Source: Turnera subulata
Lineage: Eukaryota; Streptophyta; Magnoliopsida; Malpighiales; Passifloraceae
DNA length: 64,000 bases
Direction of reading: 5' to 3'
Assembly: GCA_028386065.3 (NCBI GenBank)
Contig: JAKUCV010004479.1
Coordinates: 62,001-126,000 of the forward strand
Below the pieces are notes generated by a model. That model saw nothing but the letters and a program-made list of their open reading frames with translations. It was not told the origin of the DNA and did not search any database. The position numbers were made by a program, and so were the translations under genes. Positions 1 through 12,287 of this stretch are shown one piece after another (position 1 is the first letter of the stretch; every line of letters starts with the position of its first letter).

Positions 1-16
1 TAATTTTTGGTTGTAG

Positions 17-3000
17 ATCCTTAGAGAGAAGAACTTCAAACAAGCAATACCTACGGCAAAGATTGGAGATGGCGAGGAAGTGACTTACGAGAAGACCACC
101 GCCGCTGTGAGAAGGTCGGCTCACTTCTTGTCGGCATTGCAAGCTAGCGATGGCCATTGGCCTGCAGAAAATTCAGGCGTACTCTTTTTCACTCCTCCGT
201 TTGTAAGTAATTAGTTCCTCAATTCATTTATTTATATAAAAGAAAGTAGAATATTGACATCTAATGGGTGGAGTCTTGAGCATTAATGCAAACAATTAAC
301 CAACCAAATGACTACTCAAATATAATAGAAAATTTTTTACATCTGAAAGAAAAATTCAGATTACAAATCATAAACATTGGTTTCCAGGTATTCACTTTCT
401 ACATTACTGGGCATCTCAATACCATGTTTCCTCCACAGTATCGCAAAGAAATCATCCGATATATATACAATCATCAGGTATATATTCCTAGCCATCGACA
501 GGAAGTGTTGGATATATTTGTGTGTTTTTCACTGGGAACTGGAGTATATCTATATATGTATATATGTTAAGAGGTTAATTACCGTGGTCCTACAAATGCA
601 TGCATGCATGCTTCAGAATGAAGATGGTGGGTGGGGATTTGACATAGAGAGCGGTAGCACCATGTTTGGTACGGCTTTCAGCTACATCTGTCTTCGTATC
701 CTGGACCACATTGCTGATGATGAAGTCTGTCGCAGAGGACGAAAGTGGATCCTTGACCATGGCAGTGTCGCTGGTACACCTTCTTGGGGGAAGGCATGGC
801 TGGCGGTATGTGATCATCAAATACAAACTAAGTACCCATGTATAATAATCCTACATAGCTTCCCGTATATAAGGTGACCATGTATTTTGGTGTTTTTTTT
901 TTTTGTTCTTTTTCTAGATATTAGGGGTATACGATTGGTGTGGATGCAACCCCATGCCCCCAGAGTTTTGGCTTCTTCCTTCTGCCTTCCCTTTCAATCC
1001 AGGTTATTAGTACCTAAATTAATTTTCTTGCTCAATTAGCACTTGCTTTGTGTTATTGCATTCTGATATATGTTACTCTCTTGACCCCAAATAATAATGC
1101 AGAAAAAATGTTGTGTTATTGCCGTCTGGTTTACATGCCAATGTCATATTTATATGGGAAAAGGTTTGTTGGTCCAATTACTCCTCTCATTCTACAATTG
1201 AGAGAAGAACTTTACCTTCAACCTTACGACACCATTAACTGGAACCGAATGCGCCATGTGTGTGCCAAGGTAACAAATCATATAATTAATTTGACGGACC
1301 CTTACTACATTGGAAATGCATTTGTTTTCATATAATAACAAAATAATATATCAAACTACACTTGTTATTCTAGGAGGATCTGTACTATCCCCATCCTCTG
1401 ATTCAGAATTTTCTCTGGGACACTCTTCATACAATTTGTGAACCACTTCTTACGCGTTGGCCCTTTAACAAATTGATCCGAAAGAAGGCGCTTGAAGTGA
1501 CAATGAAACATATTCATTACGAAGATGAAAGCAGCAGATACATTACTCTTGGAAGTGTGGAGAAGGTAATGGAATAAATGATTGTGACATCTAAAGTAAA
1601 GAGAGGATTGTACTAATTTCCTAATTATTAACAGTTCTAATTGTACCAGCCACTATGCATGCTTTCTTGCTGGGTTGAGGATCCAGAAGGTATTGCTTTT
1701 AAGAAGCATCTCGCTAGGATTCCTGATTATTTTTGGATTTCAGAAGATGGGATGAAAGTTCAGGTTAGCATTCTTTTTCTTTCACATGGGTTTAAAAGCA
1801 TACATAAAATATGTTGGTTTTTACTTATTAAATCTGCCACTTTGAATACAGACCTTTGGCAGTCAGATGTGGGATGCTGGGTTTGCCTTCCAAGCACTCT
1901 TCAGTTGTGACCTTGGTGAAGAACTAAAAACTACACTAGCCAAAGCATACGATTTTATTAGGAAATCGCAGGTAGCAATTCCACAACTTTTGTAATTTGG
2001 ACTAATAGTTACCGTAGTAAGCTCGGTAATGGTTGACATTTCATTTCTTGGGGTTTGCAAGGTTGTGGATAATCCTATAGGTGACTTTAAGGCCATGCAT
2101 AGACATATTTCTAGGGGGGCATGGACTTTTTCTGATCAAGATCATGGCCTACAAGTCTCTGATTGTACTGCAGAAGGTTTGAAGGTAATTGGAGTGAATT
2201 AATTTGCCAAGCATCTGTCTATTAAACAATTTCGAATTGGGAAGATATTATTTGGATTCTTACTTTATATTTTCAACGTCACTCACTGCATGCGCTGCTG
2301 TTATGCTTGTGCATAAATTATATACTGTACTGTTCATTGATCAAATATTTTCTCGTCGCTGAATTTGTTTGAGCAGTGTTAGGCAATATTATAAGCAGTC
2401 CTTAATGTCATGGAGTAAGAATTAAAACACGTTTATCCATTTTACAGTGTGTTCTTCTTGCACAAACCTTACCTTGTGATTTTATTGGTGAGAAACTGGA
2501 CACTGAGATGATATTTGAGGCAGTGAACATTATAATTTCTCTCCAGGTGAGCAATTTAAATTAAGAAATGCAAATACTATGTTTGTGTTGACCACTCCAA
2601 AATTTCCCCTACCTAAAGTTAACCAAATACTGTTGTTTCTATTTGTAATGTTCAATAGTGCTTCAATGATTAATTAGATATATCTCGTTGCAGAACCCAG
2701 GAGGTGGTGTGTCTTGTTGGGAGCCTATTAGAGGTGAAATGTGGCTAGAGGTACGTGATCCAATCTCACGTTCCTTTATATATAATGCTTCTGCTTTTCA
2801 TTTAAAGAAAAAATCTGGCCGGTTAATAAATTATGACTAACTGATGTTCCTTTTTTGTGTACTCTTTTGGTGTAGAAACTCAACCCTGTGGAATTCCTAG
2901 AGAGTGTTGTCATTGAGCACGCGTAAGAATGTTGGCTATATCATCATTTTATTGGTCTCTTTCTCTGTGTAAATTCTATTCTTCAACGCCTGATTTTTAT

Positions 3001-4489
3001 GAGGATATTGCAGCTATGTTGAGTGCACAGTAGCTGGAATCCATGCACTAAAGATGTTTACGCAGTTGTTCCCTGGACATAGGAGGAAAGAAATTGAGAA
3101 TTTCATTACAGATGGAGTACAATTTATTGAAAAAGCACAAACACCTGACGGTTCTTGGTATGTACTATGGCCTTTGATGATGTGACCTTTCAACTAGATA
3201 CTGTTATATTGAAATAGCAAATATGGCATGCAGGTATGGTAGCTGGGGAATTTGCTTCATCTATGGCACATGGTTTGCGCTTGTAGGGCTAGCAGCTGCA
3301 GGAAAGAATCACTACAATTGTCTGTCCGTGCGTAGAGGCGTTGATTTCTTGCTTAGGATACAATGTGAAGATGGTGGTTGGGGGGAGAGCTACCTTTCTT
3401 GCCCAAACAAGGTAAGCTCTTCCTTGATAAATTGTTTCTCATGTTCTTCCTCTAGGACACAACCACTACATAGAACCATCTCGGGGTCTTCCATATTACC
3501 AACCATTTTCTGCAGAAGAAGTATCCAGCTAGCCTTTCCTGTAAAGGCATTAATTATATCTTCAAAAACTCATTGCATACATTTCCCAATTGAAGAATGG
3601 TTTGTGGTATTGAAACTCTCTCTTGGTTCAGCAACTTCTTAAAATGAGAGTTTGTTGTTTGGATTTTGTGCAATCAGATATACACTCCTCTTGAAGGTCA
3701 CAGATCAACGTGTGTTCAAACTGCATGGGCAATGTTGGGACTAATTCATGCTGGGCAGGTCGGTCAGCTTGATTTAATAATAATTATGATCACATCTTAT
3801 ATTATTACTAGAATATTAAACAATTACAGCCGAGGTTCATAGTTCAAATTGTATGTATGGCTAGAAATTTTACCATAATTTTTTGCAGGCGGAGAGAGAT
3901 CCTACTCCTCTTCATCGTGCTGCAAAGTTGTTGATCAATTCTCAAGAAGAAGATGGTAGTTATCCCCAACAGGTATGGCTTCTGTATACAACGTGATGCA
4001 GTGAGTGGGAAGATTTATCGTTAAAAAGGCTATTGTGTTGTTAGGTGAAATATTATGCATAATTTCTTCTTTTTACTGAAATGAAATCTTATGGTAATTG
4101 AATATTATGATATATTTTTCCACATATAGGCATAATAAGTAGTAGTAAGAGATAAGAACATCACCACTAAATCTATTAGGTGGATAGGTAACCAAATTTT
4201 TTTTATTTTACTCTTAGGTGGATTCATTTGGGTGGTGAGTTTACCCCTTTGGGATGTGACTATAATCAATATTAGAATAACCAATGGTCATTTCCTAAAA
4301 TCTGAGCTTTCCCGTTACTTTAAATCCTTCCTTCCACTAACCATTGGCAACTTCTTGTTGGTGTAGGAAATCATGGGCGTTTTTATGAAGAATTGCATGT
4401 TAAGCTATCCAACATTCAAGAATGTGTTCCCTCTTTGGGCGTTGGCAGAATATCGCAAAAATGTTCCACTTCCTTCTGGAAAGAAATGA
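17..4489 (+). CDS. Oxidosqualene cyclase gene, exons 2-18 (lupeol-synthase-like); exon 1 off the left edge
   Basis: Cyclises 2,3-oxidosqualene to a pentacyclic triterpene; family members are ER-associated. Exons with consistent phase and GT-AG sites: 17-202, 388-477, 617-805, 918-1002, 1103-1269, 1374-1565, 1650-1763, 1852-1971, 2062-2184, 2448-2546, 2694-2750, 2876-2922, 3014-3157, 3234-3411, 3678-3758, 3889-3972, 4367-4489 (TGA). These give 692 codons; a usual exon 1 of about 66 codons would make about 758 residues, normal for plant OSCs. Seen: QW-type repeats (NEDGGWG in exon 4, CEDGGWG in exon 15), catalytic SDCTAEG (exon 10), and MLCYCR at the exon 6 start. Leu in M(L/W)CYCR is the lupeol-synthase type; beta-amyrin synthases have Trp. 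Exon 10 reads DHGLQ where I expect DHGWQ in many homologues, and exon 5 reads YDWCGC. No stop or frameshift was found. The exact product cannot be fixed from sequence. Confidence 0.93.
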
Positions 4490-7266
4490 TATTTCTTCTG
4501 ATCATATAATAACTTCATATTAATTAAGATTATGTGAGAAAACTACTATACTAATATTGTTTCCCCCAAGAGAAGAAGAATAATGGTAAGGGTCGTATTG
4601 AGTAATGCTTTATAGGCACCAGCAGATTTGTACAGAATTATTTTACAAATTGACAATTTTCATTTATGATAAGATTATACAGACAATATAAGTATTCAAA
4701 TCCTGACGTGCTCAAGCAAAAAAAAAAAAAAAAAAAAACTGAAAAAAAAAAGTTTAGCAAGCACTGGATTCGCAAAACATTGCCCCCCAAAGTCACTGGT
4801 ATACTATTTATATTGATATTGCAAGTCATGTACAGACACCATAACACAAGGTGAGATTGGTGTTTGAGCTAACATGATAAGACAAAGTGTACAAGAAGTA
4901 TCCTAGTATTAGTCAGAGAGTCCTTGTGTCATATTGAACAAGGTGAGAATGCAGAGAATGCAGGTTCAGTTTGGCTTTTAGAGCTTGAAACCGGTTGGAA
5001 GAAAGCGCCTTGGTTAAAAATTGCTGTTTTGTCACTTGATCTCTTACAAAATGATAATCCAAGGACAAACTGGATTGTGACTAAGGTAGGTTGCGCTAAT
5101 ATTGTAGCACTATAGAATCAGTGTGGAGGTGTGGATTCCCATGGGCTAGAGCCTTGTATCCAGCCACAGTGGAGGATCTTGTCATTGTCTTCAGTCCTGG
5201 AAATGCCCGGGAAATTAAGTTCTTGCCAGGAAAAAAAAAAAAAAAAGGATAATCGATTGTTGGATTTTCGACCATCCAAGTTACTTCCCCAATCAGCATC
5301 CATGTATAATTATAAAGTGTTCCTTGAACCTGTATACAATTGAAACCCTATACAACTTTGTGTCTTCTTAAGATACCTCAGGATTCGTTTAATGTAGTGG
5401 TCATTTGTTGGTTGTTGCATACTGCACATATGGCTTACTTCTCATACTGCGTATATGATATACTAGCCTTAAACCTCGTGTTGCTCCAAATATTTTTTTT
5501 GTAATTTTTAAAATATCCAATAATGGCATATATATTTTTTTGGCTAAAAACTTGAACTATTGTACTAAATATTGAACATTTATTCTCTATTTTAAATTAG
5601 TTGGTTTGTTGAATCGTCTTAATCATAATTTTTAGAACTTGAACATATTTTTTATAGAGGAATAAATGATCCATAAACTAATATTTTATTTTAGTATTTT
5701 TGAATAAATTTTCTTTGGTTGGCTAATTAATTGTCAATCAAAAAAAATTAGTGCTTGCTATATTTTCCTACCGACTCATGAACCCAATATATACCAATTC
5801 TCTTGGGATATATATTGCACATTAATACCAATTTGGATGGTCTCCATCCAACTTAGCTTTATTCCTCGCCCACTCGAAAAAATATTGCTTAACAAAAAAA
5901 ATTATTCATAATTTTTACATTTCTTCTCGAGCTTCTTAATTTTTCGAAAGGATTTAACAGTTAACATATAAAACCACGCACTGAAAATTTTTTCTTATAG
6001 TAAGTCATACTGGATTTAGAAAAAATCAATATAAAAAAAATAATTACACCATCACAACAATTACACCCTCAATTGCTAGGTCTGTAATTGAGAGAATTCT
6101 ATAATTAAATAAACACATAATAACTTATCTCAATGTCTTAAGTTCATGTAATATAATTATTAAAAAAATTACCAAAAAAATATTTAAAATATGGCACAGG
6201 GAATAATTTGAATTCTAAATCCAATATTACTGAGTATCAAACCTTTGATATTATAAAAGCTCCATGTATCACAGAAAACCATTTTTTCTTCTCCCCACTA
6301 ATTAATTCACTACCGAATTCATGTCATATCTTTCTTTAGAATTACTTGGTTTGGCATTAAAAGTATGTTTATTATGATTCTAAAAAAATATTAATTTTGT
6401 CTAAAAATATAAACAATATGTTGGAAAAAAAATTATCTTAAAGGTTGCAGTTGGAAAATATTTTTCAATATACATAGGAAAGATTTTAACTGAAAAAAAA
6501 AAATCGATAGACAAGGAAAGGTAAAGAGGGCACCAGCACCAGTTACAAAGACTCAATTTAATTGGCTGAGACGCAAGTTCCTATTAGTCTTTTTTAAAAA
6601 AGAGGGAGAGTTGCCATGGATTTTTGCAAAACCATCTCTAAAGTTGGTGCAAGGTTGTTTTGAGACGTGCCACGTGTCATGTCCGAAAACTCCCTTGCAC
6701 CAATTTGAATTATAGTACTAAGTGGAAAGGATTCTAAAAATATTTTTAAATTATCAGGACTAAATATGATAAACTTGTAAAAGAAGGACCAAAATTAGTA
6801 TTAAAATTTTTGGACATATTAGAGTTACCCTTGGTGTATAAATGTTTGTGCTATCTAGGTGCGATTTTGACAAACAATCAAAATCCCTATTTATTTAACT
6901 TTATATCTATGTATAGAATGTTGATATCTGGTCTTTTTATGGCTAGGTACTAGGAGAGTACACAATTTGGCACAACAATGTTGGATTAGGGAAAGCTTTC
7001 CCGCCATGTTTTTGGAGTTTAGTAGGCTATGGGGTATCATCTCTCGGTGTGGCGCGAGGACATCAACAAACTCTAAATAGATATTTTAGTTTGGGCTTCT
7101 TGAGCAGCTACAAAACTGGGTCTTCTTCCGCTTCATTTGTCACTTGGGGTTCATCAAGCCTAATAGTGGCGGATTTCATGACACTGTTGGATCTTGTAAT
7201 GGCATCTACCTCCTAATCCAAATCCTTATAGTTACTCAGGTCAAACACTAGACAATCCAATTCAAG
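4490..7266. other. AT-rich intergenic region downstream of OSC1
   Basis: No supported gene. It holds the OSC1 3' UTR region, A-runs at about 4719-4750, and a segment at about 5115-5240 that ends in a 16-nt A-run and could be a retroposed tail or SINE-like piece, although no clear pol III box B is visible. Around 7150-7220 one frame reads GGFHDTVGSCNGIY, faintly recalling F-box-associated domains, but it is broken and too short to call. The remainder is AT-rich with no recognised element ends. Confidence 0.5.
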
Positions 7267-7300
7267 CACTTCTCACAGCGGTGGTGGTCTTCTCGCAAGT
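7267..7300 (-). pseudogene. OSC exon 2 fragment, distal part (split by copia insertion)
   Basis: Read on the minus strand, 7300 down to 7267 continues OSC exon 2 (acttgcgagaagaccaccac, then the cgctgtgagaag stretch), matching OSC1 positions about 89-122 almost base for base. It directly abuts the copia terminus at 7301 and shares the CAAGT duplication with the proximal part at 22773-22870. Similarity to the exon stops at about 7267, so the rest of this OSC copy has been lost or replaced. Confidence 0.8.
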
Positions 7301-7616
7301 TGAAGGAATTTATGTATATATGCATAGCATAGATAAGAATACTTATCTGTAAGAGTGAAGTGGAAGCGTTGTTAGGATCGGGAGCCACGGTTTGAATCAC
7401 TGGTCGGTGAAGACCGTCACAGTGTGTCGGATCGGCCTCCTAGTTTCCACGGTCTAAACCTAGAATGCAGTATGCAGGTTATCTCAGTGTTTACCCAACA
7501 TATGTGTACAACACACTATATTTCAGCCTCCCCTTGTGGTGGCTTATATAATGCACTAGTTGGCCCCAGTTGGGCTTAAGTGAGCACCCGTTATGGGGAC
7601 TCACTATTTTCCAACA
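7301..7616 (-). repeat. 3' LTR of large copia element
   Basis: 316-bp direct repeat of 22454-22772, both reading tgaagg...ccaaca on the plus strand. The adjoining purine tract on the inner side identifies it as the 3' LTR of a minus-strand element. Confidence 0.9.
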
Positions 7617-7670
7617 TCTCCCACTCACACATAATGGGACTGCTCATAAACACAATCATGAGAAACAAAT

Positions 7671-10667
7671 TGTAACGCCCTGGATTTTCAGTATTTAATT
7701 TTTATGTAACTTTAAGAATTTTCGGAATTTTATTCTAATTTTACACTCGAGGTATTTATGGATTTTTGGTCAAGGAGATTAAGTTATTTTTCCTTAGAAT
7801 AATAATTTAACACTTCCTTGTTTGGGCTTTGTTGGGAGTTGGTCGGGTTTTGGTATTAAACGCGGAGTTTGAAGTAGTTCTACTTAAAACTATGTCGTTT
7901 TAGAAAAAAAAAAAAGAAGAAAAACAAAATAAAAGCTAAAACAGTGAAAAGGTTGACCATCAGGGCGGGTTGACCGCGGCTTAAGCCAAAACGACGTCGT
8001 TTTGGCTAGGCCGCCCAAACCCTAACCCTTTTCTTCTCTTTTTTCTTTTTTTTTTCCCTTTCTCATCTTTTCTTTTCTTTTTTTCTTCTCTTCTCTTCTG
8101 CCGCCCTCTCTCACTTCCCCCACGATTTCTTCTCCCCAATTTTCTCTCCTCTCACCCGAATTTCCCTTCAACGGTTACCTAAAATCGTTTTACACAAATC
8201 TTCCCCTCTCTCTTATTTCTTTTACTTTTCTTTTCTCTCCATTTTCTTCTCTTCCTTGACCTGTTTCTTCTCCGCCGCCACTGTCTTCACCGTCTACCTT
8301 CTCTCGCCTCGCTCGCGTCGCACTGTCGCTGCCGTCGCCTTGGGTTCAGTTGCCGCCATCCACCGGAAAAGGAAGAGTAGAGGAAGATTCGAGTTGGGCC
8401 ACCTCGGTCATGGCTGTGTCCAGGTCGGAGAGGCAGGTTGTGCTTCACGCCGCCGCGTCTTGAACCCTCAGGTGAGCGTCGCTGCTCCTTTTTTCCCCCC
8501 TCTTCCACTCTCTTCTTCTTTCTTGTTACTTTTTTGTGTGCGATTAATTGTTTTGTCTTTATGTCGATGGCGGGTTTGTTGTGTGTTTTGCTTGGTGGAT
8601 CATGGCGACGAGTGTGTGTGTTGCGTTGTTGATGGCTGACGGTTGCAGGGGATGCGTGGTTGTCGGGCAGTGGTGAGTTGGTGGTTTGGTTTGTTGTTTT
8701 CGGCAGTGGGTTCGTGAGGCTCGTGTTTGTTGGTCAATAGATCCACCGGGCAAAATCGGTGCTGGGCAGTGAGGCTTCTTGATTTCCGGGTAAGGATATG
8801 TTGTTTCAACTTGCTTCTTAATTCGAATGTTGAGGTTCTATGCTCGTGTTGTGCTTTGGATGCCATTTATGCTTTTGTTCGGGCTTTTGACAGTTTGTGG
8901 AGAATGTTTCTTCGTTCTGGAATTTTGGTGATTTTCTGGCGAAGCTTGGCCGGAATCCGGCGGGTCGGGTTACAGTTTCGGCGAGCGTCGAAGAACCGGT
9001 ATTAATGGTAATTTCCAAACGATGTAGTATGTTCCGAGCATGTTATGTTTAGCAAAGGAATTAAGCGATGTATTAAAAATAAGATTCAAAGGGTTTAGTG
9101 GAAACCGAGTTTGGAGAGTTGAGTGGCGTGGCCGGAATATGTCCGACGCACATAGTTTCTTTAGGCCGGAAAGATTGTGCTCGAGTTTTACGAGTTCGTT
9201 TGATTATTATGTGAACGGGCCGGGCTCAGGCCCAATTAATGTCATGTTATATATGTTGAGGCTATAGGCCAGTAAAGAGTAATTAATTTATGATGGCTTT
9301 AGGCCAATGGTTAAATAAACTCGATAATTATTGAAATGGGCTTAAGGACTCAAAATGATATATCAGAATAAGCACATTTTAGCGTACTTTTGTCATATTC
9401 TTATGTGGACCTTATATATGGTCGTACCATGGTTCTAATATAGGATATGTTGAGGCAGAACGAGGCTTCAGCTTCCGAGACAATTGATATTGCCTAGGTG
9501 AGGACATATAAACCTTTGTATGCGTACTGCCTACAATACTTGGTTATTTTTGTTGTGGCTCACTAAGTGATAACATTTGTTTGGCATTTAAAGCTGTATG
9601 CGTGTATGCTTGTTGTGTTGATGTTGTTGTTGCACGGTGTATCATGATGATGATATCTTTGTTGTTGAGTGCCTAATTATGTGAACTGTGAGCCTATGTG
9701 AAACGGTATGCCAGTTGAGCATGATATGTTGTTATGATTAAGAAATGATTATATGACTTCGTGGTTCTTGTGGTGACTTGAGGGCTGGAGGCCCGGACGT
9801 GAGAATAAGATATTAAATCTACACAACCCTGTCTGATCATAACGTATGGCACAACTCTTTAAGCATAATTGAGAATAACGAACTATAATAATTCTACTGT
9901 GGGACTGTTGACCGGTTGGTTCGAGTGGGAAGTGATACCCCTCGGGATTTCATGCGGGATAGCATGGTATATGCGGTTTAGCATATTGGTCTGTGGCCAC
10001 CAGTTCTACCTCCCTCTTTCTATCTCCCCCTTTCTACCTCCCTCTTTCTCTCTGTCTATCTTTCTCTCTCACTGATTGTATTGGGCTTTGCCCTGATTAT
10101 ATTTGGCTTATGCCTGGTTGTGTCATAAGACGGGAGCGAGCTCGACGCACACAGTAGAGGGCCCTAATAAAATATTAAACACTAATAAAATATTCAATCC
10201 TAATAATGATAAAGTACAACCATAATAAGATGATTAAACACAAGTGTTGGTTGTAGACTGATGATGAGTTTGTGTTGTGCATTGTGACCTGTTTGTGCAC
10301 TTTGCTTGCTACTGCCTGATATCGGTGTTATTGTGGTTGACTTGTATTGTATACGTTGGTTTATTTGTTATGGTGAGACAGTGGTTAGTCTCACCCCTCA
10401 CATCTTTCTCAGGTTACCTGATCATCGGTTAGGAGTGCTTATCAGCGGGTAGCGGTGCTTTCCTCTCTTCGGGTCGGATCCATAGGATTGCATAACATCC
10501 ATGTTTCTATTTATTTGTCTTCTGCTGCATACTCGCTGTTATTTAATTTATTGTATAACTGTACATTGATTATGTTGTTTGTAACGTATCCCGGGTAGAA
10601 AGGGCAATTTGGTCTTTTCATATGTTTTAATTAATTAAATTGGAAAATTTGGGATACGAGCATTTCA
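7671..10667 (+). repeat. 5' LTR of LARD-like element
   Basis: 2,997 bp, starting TGTAACGCCC and ending CATTTCA immediately before the PBS. It contains a pyrimidine-rich leader (about 8030-8270), the palindrome AAAACGACGTCGTTTT at 7988-8003, and a splice-donor-like CAGGTGAGC near 8470. Open frames inside the LTR (for example 8256-8639) show no family resemblance and are treated as non-coding. Confidence 0.88.
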
Positions 10668-12287
10668 GTTGGTAGCGAAGCAGGCTGTAGATTCTTTTGG
10701 GATGTGATATGTTTTGTGCTCTTAAGTGCATGAGTCTGCTCCTTTTTTAGTCGGTTGTTGCATTGTCTTATGCATGCATATAGTGAGTTTGTCTATGGAT
10801 CCGGTGGAGGACACACACCTGCTGAAGGTCGGAGTGACCCGGTATTGTCGTTGAAATGACATGTTTACCTTTGTAGCTTAGGCTGTTGCAAGATTTGTTT
10901 TGTGGAATATCCACTGCTTATCAGAGTCGGTGTGGACTCTTTATTCTTTGCTTACGTTTTTGTGTCGGTATGAGTACACCATTGTTGCTTCTCCCTGTGT
11001 TGTCGCCAGAAGTTGCGTTCCTACGGCAACATGTCTGATAGTTCTAGAATAGAACTGGCTAATACAAGTAAGAACCATCAATTTGTTTTTAGATGTTATA
11101 TCTGTCAAGAGATGATTTGATATGATTCTTGTGATTTTGGTGATCTTGGTGATTATGTTATATGTGGTCTGATTATCTGAGCTGAAGGATTTGAATTTAC
11201 TTGTGAAATTACAATATGGATTTAATCTTGTTCGAATTTCGAGATGACAATTTCTTGAATTAATTTGAGGTTGACCCAATGGTATACTTGAGGAAATGTC
11301 TTTCAATGATACTTGAGGTTTTTATTTTGGTTGAGATTTGAGGTATTGATGGTGTTTGTGATTAAAGAGTTTTGATCATGAATTGTTGTTGAAGTTATCG
11401 CTTATATGCGGGTTGAGGATACCGATAGTGTGTTCATATTGAGGTTTTGATTATACTACTCTTGTGGAGGTGTAGGTTTACTCATCTCTAGTGGATATTG
11501 ATAATGTTTGGGTCATAAGGCTAGATCTGTGAGCTTGTTTTGGGCGATGTGTGTTAAATATCTGGAGTATGCTAGGGTAAGTGTTGGAATGAACTTGTAA
11601 TGTTCGGGTTCTTTATCAAAAGCATTTTGATGGTCATGGTAATTATGACTTGAGGAATATTCATGAATATGAGCTATGAAAGGATGTTTGGGTCTTGTAG
11701 AATCTAAGGTATAGAATCATAAATGTGATACTTCGGTAATGATCGGGTTCTAGTGCCTAGGGTATGTTCCGAGAATTGTACAATTTTTGGCTGAATTGGT
11801 GTGTGATAAAGGAAATGCTTTGAGGTTTGAAGCGTGAAATGGATTATGGATTTTTGGTCCTGAGGTTTTCGAAATACGAATGATGATCTTGTTATTTAGT
11901 AACAATTTTTGAGTTTTAATACCTGAGGGTATGCTTAACGGAGCAAAAGTTTTGGGTATATTTGCTTGAGGGAAGTATCAATGATGATAATGAAACGGAT
12001 TTTAGATTTCTGATATTGTTAATGTTGGTCACGGTTAGATAGAACTCTTGGGTTAGTGCTATAATCTTATGCTCTATTGATCATGTTTGGCTAGAGTCGA
12101 TGATTGACTTATTATATCGGAGTTCTTGCTTGGAAATATGGTTGATGGACATGATGGTTTCTACTTGGTGGTGTTGGCCAACGGTATTTTTGATACCGGA
12201 TGGTATTTGTTTGTGTCAGTTAAGCACTTGGTTGCTTGATTTATTACGTAAATTTCGAGGACAAAATTTTGTTAAGTGGGGTAGAAC
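10668..12287 (+). other. Short non-coding internal domain of LARD-like element
   Basis: Starts with the PBS and a small MDPVEDTHLL-like gag start near 10796. This is comparable to the MDPVGGNHH start of the gypsy at 56202, but it is closed by stops soon after. No gag, protease, RT, RNase H or integrase motif is visible in the remaining 1.4 kb. Confidence 0.75.

Noticed and set aside
377..877. Single-exon reading of OSC1 from 377 to 877
   Set aside because: The frame reads through introns; splice sites at 388/477 and 617/805 restore the conserved OSC sequence.
5115..5240. Possible SINE ending in an A-run
   Set aside because: No clear box A/box B pair and no flanking direct repeats could be established.
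7140..7230. Possible F-box-associated domain remnant (HDTVGSCNGIY)
   Set aside because: Only a dozen suggestive residues in a broken frame; insufficient to call.
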